From: Fasciolopsis buskii
Taxonomy: Eukaryota; Platyhelminthes; Trematoda; Plagiorchiida; Fasciolidae
DNA: 64,000 nucleotides
NCBI GenBank assembly: GCA_008360955.1
Contig: LUCM01009787.1
Span: forward strand, 164,475 to 228,474
Reading direction: 5' to 3'
The translations under genes were made by a program, and so were the position numbers. Below the pieces are notes generated by a model. The model saw only the letters and a program-made list of their open reading frames with translations, was not told the DNA's origin and did not search any database. Below, one piece after another: positions 25,501-37,668 of the stretch; the first letter of the stretch is position 1; each line of letters starts with the position of its first letter.

Positions 25501-28500
25501 ATTTTTCACCCAACCATATTTATTGCAATCAGGGAGATTAGTGATTCTGACTTCAAGTAATCGCATGTAATGCTTACAGTCACACGCTGAATGCACTTGG
25601 AACGGTTCTGTGCATCTATTGTATTGATAGAACGTGATGCACGGAAAGCGGTGCAACATAAATGGCAAAAAACAAATAGAACAAATGAATGATTACTGGG
25701 CTAATCTGGCTGGGATGAATTCGGGTTTCACGTTCTGCGGCCCGGACGTTTACTATCGTAAGGTTTGGTTCCGAACGCGAGGAAATAAAAAGAATCACGT
25801 TGAAACGAAATGTATTTCAAATTGACTGTTTTCTCTAATGCACGACGGATAACTATTACGAGGTATCATCCCAAATTTGTTTCACAAACGGCAAACCTGA
25901 ACACATTCAGTTGATATTTTCGGGAGATTTTGGAAACAAATCTTGTTTATTTTTGTCGAGCATGACCTGCTTCAAACAACTATCAGACGATTTTCGACGT
26001 TTTTATTCTTTCTACACAATGTCAAAAGACGATAATGTTCAGTTTCGCAACAATAGTATGAATTTCCGTGCATGCATTTCTCTTTCATCATAATCTCACT
26101 CGAAAATATGAATTTATTTTTCGCCAATTCGGGATAATTTTGCCCCTAAATTCGTACCTTAAGTTAGTCATTCCGCTGGTGTAGGTTTTGTGCCAGTAAG
26201 AAGACAGACATCGGGAGCACATTCGGGTCAAAACGGATTACCTGGAGAAGAAAACTAATGGATAGATGGAGGATGCTTCATCATCGATTTATTTGTCTCC
26301 ATCTGGAGGATGCAATATTGCTTCTCAAATACCGATCACGTAGGTTTTTCCCTTTCAGTAAAAGGCGGCGCGTCAGCATGCCTGGGATAAGGAATAGCTT
26401 TTTTCTCCTTTTAAAGAGGTCAACCACAGTGGTTTTCTTATGTTTTGAAGTTTTTTGTATGAACAGTCTGATTTCGGTCGATTCAATTGGCAACAGATAA
26501 GAACTTAAAAAGTACAGGAAAACGCTTTTCAATTTCATCACTTCTGAGGTCATGCGCAAAAGAGAACCTGGACGAGTTTAAATGAATGATATCTCCGCAG
26601 AACTCGATTCATTTTAAAAGCTCTCCGTGACTCACTGAAGACAGCAACAGTGCCTACTCCATGCGGATAGAAGCGTATAGGCAGTCCGACAAGAGATTGC
26701 TATGCACGCAACACCAACATTTATCTCTGCTTTTTTTGCTCGCACGCGATCATGACATGTACGACCTCCGGGTTGTTGATATCCAGTCATACTCCCTGCA
26801 ACACGTCCACAACAGACGTTTGGAACGCAGGTATCCTCTCCATTTTGTTGTTTTTGTTGCTCCTGAACACAGACGTACTTATATTTCAGTGATAGTGGAT
26901 GCCTCTCCCTCATTTTATGGTATTGTTGATATAATTTCTAGCGAGGGACTTCCTTTGGCCCGGATCGATATTTTGTGAATTCAAAGCTGTCTATCAACTT
27001 TTCGGTCACGGAAGTAATGTTTTAACTTCCCTGCGAGGGAGCTTTCAAGATTTCGATGTAGTGCTAAGATGATGGAAGGCATCATGTGAATTATAAACCG
27101 CCACCCAAGCTTATCATTTTATAAGTACAGCAAAGCCTCACCCGTCTATAAAAACTGCGCAAAAACAGAGGACAACCGTCCGAACAAAAGGGCGACCGTC
27201 TGATCTACAATATTATTCTGATCGATGAAAGCCAGAAGAATGGCAAGCTTTTTCCACCGTAACGGTAATAGTGTATCTTATGTCCAACAACATAAATATA
27301 ATACATTTTAGGGTCGCTGGAACAAGCTGAGGAATGATTGTACATGGTGGGTGTACGATCACGCTACCAACGACGACTGGCAAAAGTTATGCACCTGCTC
27401 TAGTTGCCAACTGCTTACAAACGCGGTCAACAGTTCTATCATTCTATCTGAAATACCACGTCCTTAAAACCCTTCTGGTTGTGAGATTATTCAAATCAGG
27501 AGAACAGAATAGATTTCATCATGTTGGCGTTTATCGTAACACATTAGTGTAAAGGGTAAGTGGGGTGAATAGGTCTAGACTTTATAATTAGGTTAATGAA
27601 TCCATCTGTTCACTAATTCTGCTTTCATTTAACATTAACTAGCTTTTTAGGAGGTCACAGCATTGATATATATATATATATACATATATATATATCATTT
27701 GGTTTCTTTGAATTGTCCAGCTGCCTGCAGTTTGGGTGGCCAGTTTGTGTGGATGTTGCCATCGTTGGCATGATCACTCACAAAATATTCTCTCACTCAT
27801 TTGGGTCAATTAGTTTACTGTAAAACCAAATGGCCAATCAAAAAAATCTAGATGGTTCAATGAAAATGCCTGTAGGTTACCACGTGCTATCAAAATTGAA
27901 GAAAGGTTGCAAATAGTATTTATCACCATAACAGTTTCAATCAGCAGCACTTTACGTCTGTATCGATGTTGCACGTTAAATGACAGAAACGTAGCTTCAA
28001 GAACATGCTGATTATACATCAAGAAACAGCTGCTCATTTTCCGTAGCGGTTCCGTTAGCGGAACGCATATGGAACCAAGTCCTAGACTAACAGATCATTG
28101 CTACTTAATTGTAGAGTATTTATCAATAAAACATTTGGGTTGCTTTAGTTCAGCAGTTAATCGGTTGTGCTCTCCACTATTTCATAATTAGGTTTGAAGA
28201 CAGCAAATTTGAGCTCGCTTTAGTGTACATCAGCTCGGGTATCAGGTGGCGAATCCCATGTTGGACGCTTTGTGTATAGACTTAAACAACAGTGGTATCA
28301 TTTTCTACGATATATTTTCTTAGTTTGACTTCAATAGGCTCAACATTTTGCGACTGCACTGTGCACAATTAATTTTCAATTTACTGTTTACCTGATGACT
28401 AATAAACCAAGGTACCATAGAGAAAACGAGCATTCTCTTCACAAGGTTCGGCGTTTCCAACACTTGAACAATTCTGAAGGCGAACGCGATTTCTAACTCC

Positions 28501-29861
28501 CAACTTAAACACACAAACTAGACTAGAGTCCAGGAAATTGTTGTTCCAAGCTAAGAAATGTCTGTAAGCACGCAGCAACAAAATTTCTGCGGATGCACCC
28601 CGCTGGTTTGGCAATTACTACTCCCATATCTAACTGCATCCTTACTTTCATTACATAATGGGTTCGAAAACAGAATCTCGTGTGGATCCTCAGCAGTGTG
28701 CACGGATTGTGATTCCATGTGAGAACTACACATGCTGATTCGTCCAACGTTTCTTGCTAGCCAACCATGTCTAACTTTCAGAACTAGTGCCCATAACGTA
28801 TTTCCGATGGAAAAATCAGACTTGTGACCAAGTGTCTTCATTCTAAATGTTACCTTGAAGTGAAGAATAAAGAGGATTTGATAAGCCATTGCTATGAGCA
28901 TGAAAGAAGTTCTTATCCGTGAGCAGTCCCAATATTTCAAGTAAGACTGTAATGAAATGTAGTGACTCATAGAGTCAAGAAAATGCAACAGATAAAAACA
29001 CACAGACAATGCGATTTTCAAATCCATTAGAACAAATACCTAAAGTCTTTCTATAGGCGTGGCCTCTAGTAGCCTTCCGACAACCTGAGTTTTATGAAAC
29101 CTCATTTCTTTGGCGTCAGTTTCGGTTCCATTCACACTTTGGATTTCTAGTTTAGTCCTTATTACTTGCTGTCATCTTCAGTGCGAAATTGAATTTTATA
29201 GGATTGGTGCAAGGAAATGTGTTGCATTGCAGTTGTACATCGCTTTTCTGAAAGCACTTGCATAATATCGAAATAAATCAAGGGCATGCAATGAAAAACG
29301 AATTGGATTGTTTTAATGTCCAACAGAGAGAAAGCTGACAAAAGATGTTAAGAACAGTCTGAATGCGCTGTTATAATGGTTGATACCACTGCTGAAGGGA
29401 ACAATTTGATAAAATCACCCATAAATTAGGACAGACTTCGAGAACAAAAAAAGGTTTTCAAAATATCACAGAAAGCTTTGAAAACTACATTTTATTCATT
29501 TAAGTTCTATTGTTGGAAGCCTTCGTCAACTGCAAGTAGTGTACCAATCCTAGAAGTGGCTGATCGCATCGAGTGACAAAGTACACCCAAATCCCGGATG
29601 ATCACCTGTAATCTTATGGAGTTCTTCAGTTCACACAATAATTGTGTGATTGCGAGATGCTCCTGAGGCAGCGGTGGAAATTCTACAACAATTCCCGTAC
29701 TTCATTGTGTTAAATGTAGTTGGTAACCGAAGGATTTGGGTTTGCGAGTAAGCATCATTTCAAGTTGAATTAGGGTTGCTTCGATTTTGATCTTCATCTA
29801 GGGTTACGTCCAAACATTTTCGTCCAGTTTGTAACTGAGTGGACAGCCCAAGTTCTTTCAG
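19531..29861. other. Intergenic or intronic DNA, no supported gene
   Basis: About 10 kb of AT-rich sequence with only short, overlapping open frames on both strands. The more protein-like ones are 20731-20976 (+), 22361-22582 (+), 26661-26978 (+) and 28551-29027 (-, 158 codons). None shows a family motif. A few TA tracts are present (25441-25460, 27666-27695). Confidence 0.5.
27666..27695. repeat. (TA)n microsatellite
   Basis: Alternating A/T for 30 bases with one interrupting C (TAC). Confidence 0.95.
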
Positions 29862-30012
29862 TACATGTCTCGATTCTGAACGAGAACCAATTGCCAGCGA
29901 CAGATTCGCTTCAGTTTACGAAACATACACAGTGATGACCAAACTCAAAGCTGTGGCTAAGGGCGATGGATTTGATGTCTGCATGGATGAAATTATTTTG
30001 CTTGACGGCAGA
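29862..30012 (+). CDS. Candidate exon, unknown protein
   Basis: An acceptor-like TTCTTTCAG at 29853-29861 is followed by an open frame up to AGA|GTACGT at 30013. The frame starts after one leftover base and ends in phase 0. It reads TCLDSEREPIASDRFASVYE and continues with a segment containing KGDGFDVCMDEIILLDGR. The composition (mixed charged and hydrophobic residues, no low complexity) is protein-like. I do not recognise a family. The nearby open stretch 30287-30462 (DCRYVLRNSDFLSSCG...) has a good acceptor but needs a phase-1 donor, so the two cannot be spliced directly. Confidence 0.28.
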
Positions 30013-33000
30013 GTACGTCCTTAATTTGACATTAACTTAGTGCGTTATGATGCTAGCATGCAACAGAATTTTTATTAAGTCCGCCTTTTCCAAATGATGA
30101 ATTTTTCATAGTTTTCAGTTTCTATGCTTGGAATAAAACGGTCCATGTGTTCAGATGGCGTAAAAGTGATGAAGTGGATGACAAGAATTCACTTTTGCAA
30201 GTTTTAATCGCCTTTATTTTGATAAGCCGTTGGCTTTAACCGTGCTCTACTGATGTTCTATATGAATTTCTCAATGCCTCTTCTAGACTGTCGCTATGTT
30301 CTACGTAACTCAGATTTTCTGTCGAGCTGTGGCCCATTGAATGAATACTTGCACTGCCAAGATGTCCAAGTTATTTATGACACATTAAAGCTTTCAGATC
30401 CAGAGTTAACTGGCTCACCAGAAAGACGACTCAGATTCTCCCTTGACAGATTTGGAGTGTGAATATGCCGGTAGTCGTAGATCGATAATTCCATTTCCAA
30501 AGACTAAGCATATATTTGTGATTAATACCGCTCGAACGCATTGCGAATGGTACACGAAATATCTACGGCCACATGGCGACTTTAGTCTCGCGACTAACGT
30601 AGACTGAAAGCGTGTAGAAGTGCACAAAAATTGGTATTAACAGTTACGATTAATCTTACTGCCCCCTATTTTTTATTGAGATGAATCGACAGTAAGAATC
30701 AGTGCGAATGATGCGTTGTTAAGAAACATTTATTCTCATGTTTTTACTGCGTCCGGGTGACTTTGAGCTTTTAACATGCAAAATTAGCCAGCGGTTTTAT
30801 TTGGTTCATAAAACTTCGTCTTAAATGAGTTGTCACTTGGCCCGGAAAAACCTACTATTCAGTCGGAAACACGTGCATTCAAAGAGGCATTTTGATTGTG
30901 CGGTTGTTTTGACATTTCCGTTTTAAATGCATATGGCCTACCGAAAAAAATACTTCGTGGCCCTGCAGCGTTAGTTTCAAGTTCTTATAGTTGTAATTTG
31001 ACTACATTGCAGTCGTTTTTCGGTTCATCATCCATTTTTTACTCTGTCTTGCAAATGACTGGCTGGTCCCATTTAAATTAGCAATTGGTGGCGAGAAAAC
31101 CAGTATCCCATGCGACTGACCAAAGCGATGATTGGTTTACCAGTTTCTAAAAGTCTTGCTATTTTAATTACCCTATCTCGTTTTCTGCAGACGTGTTGCG
31201 TAGTAAGAGAGAGGAGGCATATTCGGTAAGGCGTTCCTGATTTCCAACGTCACCGAAGTGGTTTTGGGAAGAGGACGACAAAGTTGTTCAGCCGACGTCG
31301 GCACCGTTTTCGCTTATTGATAAGTGCGAACAAATGTTGGCTACCTGTCAGTGGGAACATCTTTCTTATACTGTGTTCGCTGATGGAATGGTCAATACCG
31401 AAAATTGATTTCAACCCGGTGAAAGTGGGTGCAACTATGAAATGCAAATTCATTTCCTGACACATTAAGGGAAAATCGAGGGACACTGAGTTATTGAACT
31501 GAGTCGGTGTGAATTCAAGACAATTTTATGTGAAAACGAATCAATTCTTTTGATTTACTCAATATTGGAGGTCAATTAGGGAGTAGAGAGTAGAAATAGA
31601 CAGATAAATAAATATATAGATAGGTAGATAGATTGATTGGTTGATGGCAAGTTAGTTAGGTTTGTAGATGGATACACAGGGCGATGCCTAGTTGGATGCA
31701 GGCGAGTGAATAGATAGATAGCTGGGTAAATTTTCAAAGCAATGGACACTTCGATTTCTATTTTTGTTTTGCGTTTTTCATTAATTGTCTCCAAAGAATC
31801 ACTCTTCTCCTGGTCTACTTTTTGTTTATTCCAATATTCAGCAACATTTGCTGTGTATCCAAGTTTGTTTGTTAACGCATGATTACATGATCACGGCTCG
31901 TAAATAAACTCGGCGACGGGTTGTCTCTCTCTCGCTCTCCGTCCAGTAAGACCGGTTAGGAGTTAAATTTAGGTTTCGCAATCGAGGATAACGACAAAAG
32001 TAACACCATTCTTCCTATAGCTTCCTCCTTCACAAATAAACATTTTTACCAAACTCAGGCGTCTTCCTTATTTTCTTTTTAATATTTAGTGACTTCTTCC
32101 GCCGTCTTACTAAATTCATCCGACCGTAGACATTGCTGGTACAGTAACTGCATGAATAAATAACCTGTGTCGAGGCACAAACAAAAGACTTGAACGTGGT
32201 GTATTAAGTGACTGTTTTGCGTTAGCATCTTCATCTCGACTGTCGATTACCCTGATGAATAATTCACACAGACGACAGTCAGTGCTGTGGTACACTTGTC
32301 TGGCATTCCTACCATTTGTTTGTCGGTATTAATGTAAGAGGTGTAGAATAATGATGCGACCCATTTTCATAGCTTCCACTACCCTTTCCATTCTATCTTT
32401 GAACCAAACGATTTTGTTTCACTTTATCACCGAACAAAAAACCGGTCATTGCTTTACTTCAAACTGAAGTTTGAGATTTATTACTAGCATATGTGGTCAC
32501 TTTCAACCGGAAAGCTAAGAAGATCAACTTATCTTCTCTCTATTTGGTAGGAAACAATAAAGTAATTGACTGTAATAAATGCGAAGCAATATTGCTGTGG
32601 TCGGGCAGTTCATATACTATTAATCAAGATGAGAACAGCTGTTCGTGAAAAGTGAAAGGACACTAACAAATCAACAACGATTTTTTCTCTCTGCATAAGA
32701 AATACGATAAAGAACGAGTCACGCAAACAAACATCAAACGAACTTTCGCTTACCGGTTCTATACCAAATTTTGTAAAGGAAGGGCACATTCATTAAGAGG
32801 CCGCCACAGGAGCCGAAACTGGCAACTGGAAATTTGGTGTTCACTTGATGTTCAACCGGGTGATCAATGTATCCTGTGCTAGCTATTCCCTCATTTTTCA
32901 CTGTGCATAACAACTACTTCAAACAGCAATAAAACATGTTTGTCTTGTCAGACGGCCACCGGGACTCGCTGCTGACTGCTAAATGAAGTGACTGGATGTG

Positions 33001-33821
33001 AGTAAGAGAGACGGTGAGACAAGTGGTTGCCATTAGTGAAACGAAAAAGAACGCAATAATTCTCTGCTCATTTGCTCTTCCCATAAACCTAATGGAACTA
33101 AAATCATGGAGTAGATTTGGTCTGTTCTAGCACAGATCAGAAAGGAATTACTTATTTCTTGGAAATTCTACTCTTGATTACACGCGCACTTAACAAGTAA
33201 ATACGACTATTCATTAGCTAGGGTATTTAACGTTTTCTGGGGTTTAATATGTATTGCTGATCATAAACAGATTTTGATTAAAATCAAAGCTGAACTTCAT
33301 CAAGATCACCCCAGTACGTTACGTTAATTCTTTACGTTGTCAATTTGACATGAATGTTCTAGTGCCAGAATGAAGGAATTGATGAACTGAATAGAAAGCC
33401 ACGTCTACCACAGACGAACGACACAGTGAAAACGTGAGCTAAACCATTCGTGCCCAAAAAAGGTCCACGTTCAACAATCTAAACTGACAAACTGTCCTGT
33501 GATGAACACAAAGGAAGCTCCCGGGATAATGTTTCAAAATGTTCCACTGCGGGCTCGGAAACAATTCGTGATAACTATTCATTTTCCCCAGATCGCACAC
33601 TTAAACTGACCAGACAATAACTGACACTTGTTTACTCATTTTCGTATTGTGCACGGGAAACAACCGTCTACTGCACTAACAAAGCACCAATCTGACTAAG
33701 CCAATTCGTGGAAGTTTTCTCAAAATTTTGTGATGAAGTGACATGAGCACGAAATGGAAAAAAGGAACTCACTTAGTGAATTATTTTTTTCAATGACACA
33801 AAAAATTTGCTAACTTCGAAG
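30013..33821. other. Non-coding DNA with a degenerate tetranucleotide tract
   Basis: A 35-base stretch at 31191-31225 has very good splice-site-like flanks (TTTTCTGCAG and CG|GTAAGG) and could be a micro-exon, but length alone gives little support. At about 31907-31990 a stretch with AATAAA and CTCTCTCTCGCTCTC resembles the end of an LTR. No matching partner was found. Confidence 0.4.
31590..31720. repeat. Degenerate GATA/GATT/GGTT tetranucleotide tract
   Basis: Runs of TAGATAGGTAGATAGATTGA type, decaying to the right (AGTTAGTTAGG, AGATGGATAC). It reads as an old, mutated simple repeat. The minus-strand open frame over it (31576-31794, containing SIYLSIYLFICLF) is an artefact of the repeat. 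Confidence 0.8.
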
Positions 33822-34004
33822 TTAGTGTTTGGAATAACCAGAAAGTCAGACAACGAAGACATTATCCACGTTACATTAAGCCAAAGTAAAATAGGCCAAG
33901 CACGAATTTCCTGGTCAAACCAACTGAGATGTTCAAAACTGAACACCGAATTAACTGCATCTTTGGAAACGATTTTGACAGAACATCAAATGCCTAATCA
34001 AAAG
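33822..34004 (+). CDS. Candidate exon, unknown protein
   Basis: 183 bases, 61 codons, phase 0 at both ends. The right border is AAAAG|GTAATC. The left border AG at 33820-33821 has a weak pyrimidine tract, so the start is uncertain and the frame is open a little further left. The peptide (LVFGITRKSDNEDIIHVTLS, then QSKIGQARISW...) is hydrophilic and protein-like, with no family motif I recognise. It lies just upstream of the duplicated block at 34.2 kb. Confidence 0.27.
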
Positions 34005-34204
34005 GTAATCAATTAGAAAAACAATGAAAAATTTCCCAGATAGGCAGAAAAATGAAGGGTATAAGGGTAAGCGGAATACTTAATCAGCCATGTTATGCAG
34101 AAAATCCATAAATCTAGCCACTTAATGAATAAGATATTTTATGTGATACTTGGGTGACTCAGTAATTCGATCACCGATGCACTAGAAAGTGACTCGAAGA
34201 TCAG

Positions 34205-34644
34205 CTGCAAAATGCACCACGCGAGCAGATGACCAGTAGAAACAAATGACTTGCCTTCTTATATCCGTCCAAACTGTCCAATCAAATGTGAATAAAATGG
34301 CAGACGTCTTTCTCTAGGCATCGAAGCCCAAACCAATACGAACTGGGAAAAATTTATCTTGGTTTTGGCAAGGATATTCCCGAATTCCACAAACATGAAA
34401 AAATGCAAGAAACTAACAGTTAATATCCGGACCAAACGACGTAAGGAGTGTATCGAAAAATCGATGCGCCATGTATTGGTTTTTATATTGTGAATGATAT
34501 AATATTAATAACACAGCGTTGTTGGTAGATGTAATGCGCCAACGTTTCGACTACCGTAGGTAGTCTTTCTCAAGGCAAGTTTTACAATCAAATGCACAAT
34601 ATAAAAACTAACAGTTGTCCAAATAAAGCTTCACATTCCCTTTC
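34205..34644 (+). repeat. Duplicated block, copy 1 (interrupted by an insertion and an assembly gap)
   Basis: 34205-34421 matches 45434-45650 base for base as far as I can see by eye (217 bases each, no length difference). 34617-34644 then matches 45651-45678 with one visible mismatch. Between the two halves sits a 183-bp insertion. The match is still running when the N gap begins, so the true right end is unknown. The left edge is sharp: ATTCGATCACC is shared just upstream, but copy 1 has about 30 extra bases there. Copy 2 contains a candidate exon, so copy 1 would be a broken duplicate of it. Confidence 0.93.
34422..34604 (-). mobile_element. 183-bp insertion resembling the terminal repeat of a Penelope-like element
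   Basis: The uninterrupted copy at 45.4-45.7 kb shows the empty site. The insertion is flanked by a 12-bp target-site duplication, AAACTAACAGTT (34410-34421 and 34605-34616). It holds a perfect 14-bp inverted repeat, GTTTTTATATTGTG (34479-34492) against CACAATATAAAAAC (34595-34608). Inside are a 7-bp hairpin GACTACC-GTA-GGTAGTC (34549-34565) and a 5-bp pair GTTGG/CCAAC (34521-34525, 34539-34543). On the minus strand a GAAAC element joins the two stems, in the order of a hammerhead ribozyme (stem II, GAAA, stem III). The CTGATGA core is only approximated by CTTGAGA, and the expected cleavage-site U-H is missing. Penelope-like elements are known to carry such hammerhead motifs in their terminal repeats. 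Assignment to this class is inference. Confidence 0.6.
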
Positions 34645-35445
34645 NNNNNNNNNNNNNNNNNNNNNNNNNNNNNNNNNNNNNNNNNNNNNNNNNNNNNNNN
34701 NNNNNNNNNNNNNNNNNNNNNNNNNNNNNNNNNNNNNNNNNNNNNNNNNNNNNNNNNNNNNNNNNNNNNNNNNNNNNNNNNNNNNNNNNNNNNNNNNNNN
34801 NNNNNNNNNNNNNNNNNNNNNNNNNNNNNNNNNNNNNNNNNNNNNNNNNNNNNNNNNNNNNNNNNNNNNNNNNNNNNNNNNNNNNNNNNNNNNNNNNNNN
34901 NNNNNNNNNNNNNNNNNNNNNNNNNNNNNNNNNNNNNNNNNNNNNNNNNNNNNNNNNNNNNNNNNNNNNNNNNNNNNNNNNNNNNNNNNNNNNNNNNNNN
35001 NNNNNNNNNNNNNNNNNNNNNNNNNNNNNNNNNNNNNNNNNNNNNNNNNNNNNNNNNNNNNNNNNNNNNNNNNNNNNNNNNNNNNNNNNNNNNNNNNNNN
35101 NNNNNNNNNNNNNNNNNNNNNNNNNNNNNNNNNNNNNNNNNNNNNNNNNNNNNNNNNNNNNNNNNNNNNNNNNNNNNNNNNNNNNNNNNNNNNNNNNNNN
35201 NNNNNNNNNNNNNNNNNNNNNNNNNNNNNNNNNNNNNNNNNNNNNNNNNNNNNNNNNNNNNNNNNNNNNNNNNNNNNNNNNNNNNNNNNNNNNNNNNNNN
35301 NNNNNNNNNNNNNNNNNNNNNNNNNNNNNNNNNNNNNNNNNNNNNNNNNNNNNNNNNNNNNNNNNNNNNNNNNNNNNNNNNNNNNNNNNNNNNNNNNNNN
35401 NNNNNNNNNNNNNNNNNNNNNNNNNNNNNNNNNNNNNNNNNNNNN
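34645..35445. other. Assembly gap (801 N)
   Basis: 801 consecutive undetermined bases. It truncates copy 1 of the duplicated block. Open frames drawn through it are meaningless. Confidence 0.99.
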
Positions 35446-36728
35446 TTTTTTTTCTACTTCGTGTTGCTCCTAACATTTTCAACAAGGTAATTCATTGGGT
35501 TCACTGGGTTAGTTATATGGTGACTGCTTTTTTCGGGAAACCAGTGTTGTGAGTACAATTGTACAGTATATGACTTAACAAATTGCAAACTTTCGGTGGT
35601 TTATGCTGCACTTAGAAATACACTCATATCCTTGAACTTTTGGGCAATGATTTTCCCTAACGAGATGATGGAACTTGCAAATTCGTAAATTCGTGAAAAA
35701 ACAGCTTAGCAAGATTCAGTTCCGCTCCGTCTACTGTAATACATGCAACGACAAATGAAGTAACTATGATAACATTTTCTTGGAAAGTTCTACGAATTTA
35801 CTGCAAAATATCAATAAGTGAATCGCTGAGAACTTTATCAAACCAGCAAAAAAACTCAAAGCAAGTCTGCCAAAGCAGATATGCAGAATTAGACATACTC
35901 TACGAAGATTTGTAAAAGTGACCTGTCGTTAGTGGTACTCGGTAAGAGCTCTACGGAAACCGTTGACAGTTTGAAAGAATTGTGACATGGATCACTCACC
36001 AAAAAATAGCAGGTTGTCCCAAGGACCAAATAATCATTCCAGTTCTCCTGGCATTCCATTATTTTGATTTGTTTCTCTAAGAATTCTTGTCGTTTATCAG
36101 CTGCTCAAAATTATACAGAAGAAGGTGACATCTAACCAGAAAATGTAAAACGTCCCTCATGTACTCACCACACTTATGGCCTTACGCTTTTTTCTGAAAT
36201 TACCCATTAGGCATTCAAATCCCAAGAATTTTCGTTTACGTGTTCTGTTTTATCCCTATTGGATAAAGCAATGGTGAAATTTATTGTGGAGATGTTTAGA
36301 TGCAGACAGACAAACGTAAATGAACGTCGCCTTGTAATTTTCCTCTTTTTTTCAAATGATTAGGGCACTCAGCTGACCAAGCGAGATTTTCAGCAGAAGT
36401 AAAAATCATGCGGATCTATCTGACCAAAGCCTCACACGTTGTGAGTCTTTTACAAACTAGCTTATTGATTACTGCACTGTCCTCATTCACATTAGGACTG
36501 AACACTATGTGAAACCTAAGCATTTTGTGTCTCATGTGTTGCAACCGCAAGAATACTGAAATCCGGTTCAAAATTATAAATATTTCTCCCCGTTTCGTCT
36601 ATCGTTGTCGAATGGTACAGACATGACTAGAGTAGAGTAGGTTTTAACTACTCAAGTGACCAGAAACTGAATTAATTACTGACTATTTGCCGTATCGATA
36701 ACTGAGCTAACCTGTGCTTATCTTGCAG
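35446..36728. other. Non-coding DNA
   Basis: AT-rich, no open frames of note and no recognisable repeats. It begins with a T run at the gap edge. Confidence 0.5.
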
Positions 36729-36863
36729 CAATTATCGTGAAAACTGACGTTCCAATGGAACACTCAGAGCAACAATTAGCAGAATCAATATTTCTGAAGG
36801 AGTGCCTTCCAATTATTTGTCCGAAGGCTGGAGCTAGCCGAATTCGGTTTGACAATGATACAG
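36729..36863 (+). CDS. Candidate exon, unknown protein
   Basis: 135 bases, exactly 45 codons, entering and leaving in phase 1, between CTTATCTTGCAG and CAG|GTAAAT. It encodes IIVKTDVPMEHSEQQLAESI, then FLKECLPIICPKAGASRIRF and DNDT. Splice-site quality and the codon-multiple length support an exon. The peptide is not recognised. Its exit phase matches the entry phase of the candidate exon at 45547, so the two could belong to one gene with a very long intron containing the retroelement debris. Confidence 0.38.
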
Positions 36864-37516
36864 GTAAATTTTTTCAGTGCCTTGTTAAAGTTCTTTATCC
36901 CGCTTTTTTCTTCCAGTTTCAATTACTTATTTTTTTGAGTTGTTTGATAAATCAAACATCCTTACACCCACTTTTCTCAATCAAACATCCGGAAACCGGA
37001 CTGTGAAATTATTAGAAAGCTGGCAATCGTTAGTTTAGTTAGACCATGTGCACGATGAGTTGCAATGCCTAAATTCTCTTCCAACTAGCGGAACACACGA
37101 CGGGGCACCCAGAACCGAGCTTACTAAAGAAGCACCAACGAATAAATTATATTGCACGAATACGTGTCTGTCATTTCAATACCAATGTCTAGGCAGTCAT
37201 GATTCTAAAACGCTCAGTCTTTACCACGTAGGCTGACTGATTCAAATGATGAATTTATTCCTTGAAAATTCCCACTGAGCACATTGAGAAAACAATTTGG
37301 CGAACAAGCTCGTTTTCATTGACTCGTACTCATGTCATTAAACCACTATATATCTGGAAAAAATTCTCTATAGGAAGGATTGGATTAGTCAGATACAAAT
37401 ATGGGTGGAGAAAGGATTGGTGGTGTTACATGCACAATCTGAATACACAACAATGTGTTGTATTAATTGTTTTGTTGTCAAGGATTTGCTTTGGGACGGA
37501 AGATGGGCCAAGGGAG

Positions 37517-37668
37517 TTAAAGCGCAACCACAAATTGTTTTTGAGAGCACAGTGGAGGATTGTGAAGACGGATTGCGACAGCTTCCGCAGTGCTCAAGAG
37601 GCGACACTTTGCCAACCTGGATTGTTGACCTCTGACGTTATACAGAGTCCGGAAAGCTTGCGTCTTGA
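37517..37668 (-). pseudogene. Inverted 3' fragment of a Penelope-like element
   Basis: The minus strand reads the last part of a Penelope-like endonuclease domain (AFRTLYNVRGQQSRLAKCRL, then LLSTAEAVAIRLHNPPLC) and goes on to SQKQFVVAL and a stop at 37517-37519. Bases 37546-37664 are the near-identical reverse complement of 38137-38255 (119 bp each, no length change, only a few mismatches by eye). This arm keeps the element's own C-terminus, which the plus-strand copy has lost. The breakpoint lies at about 37664, where the plus-strand fragment begins. Confidence 0.82.

Noticed and set aside
31907..32000. LTR-like end with AATAAA and a CT-rich run
   Set aside because: No matching second LTR, primer-binding site or clear TG..CA borders could be found by eye.
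34592..35485. Open frames of 284-293 codons on both strands around 35 kb
   Set aside because: They exist only because the 801 undetermined bases contain no stop.
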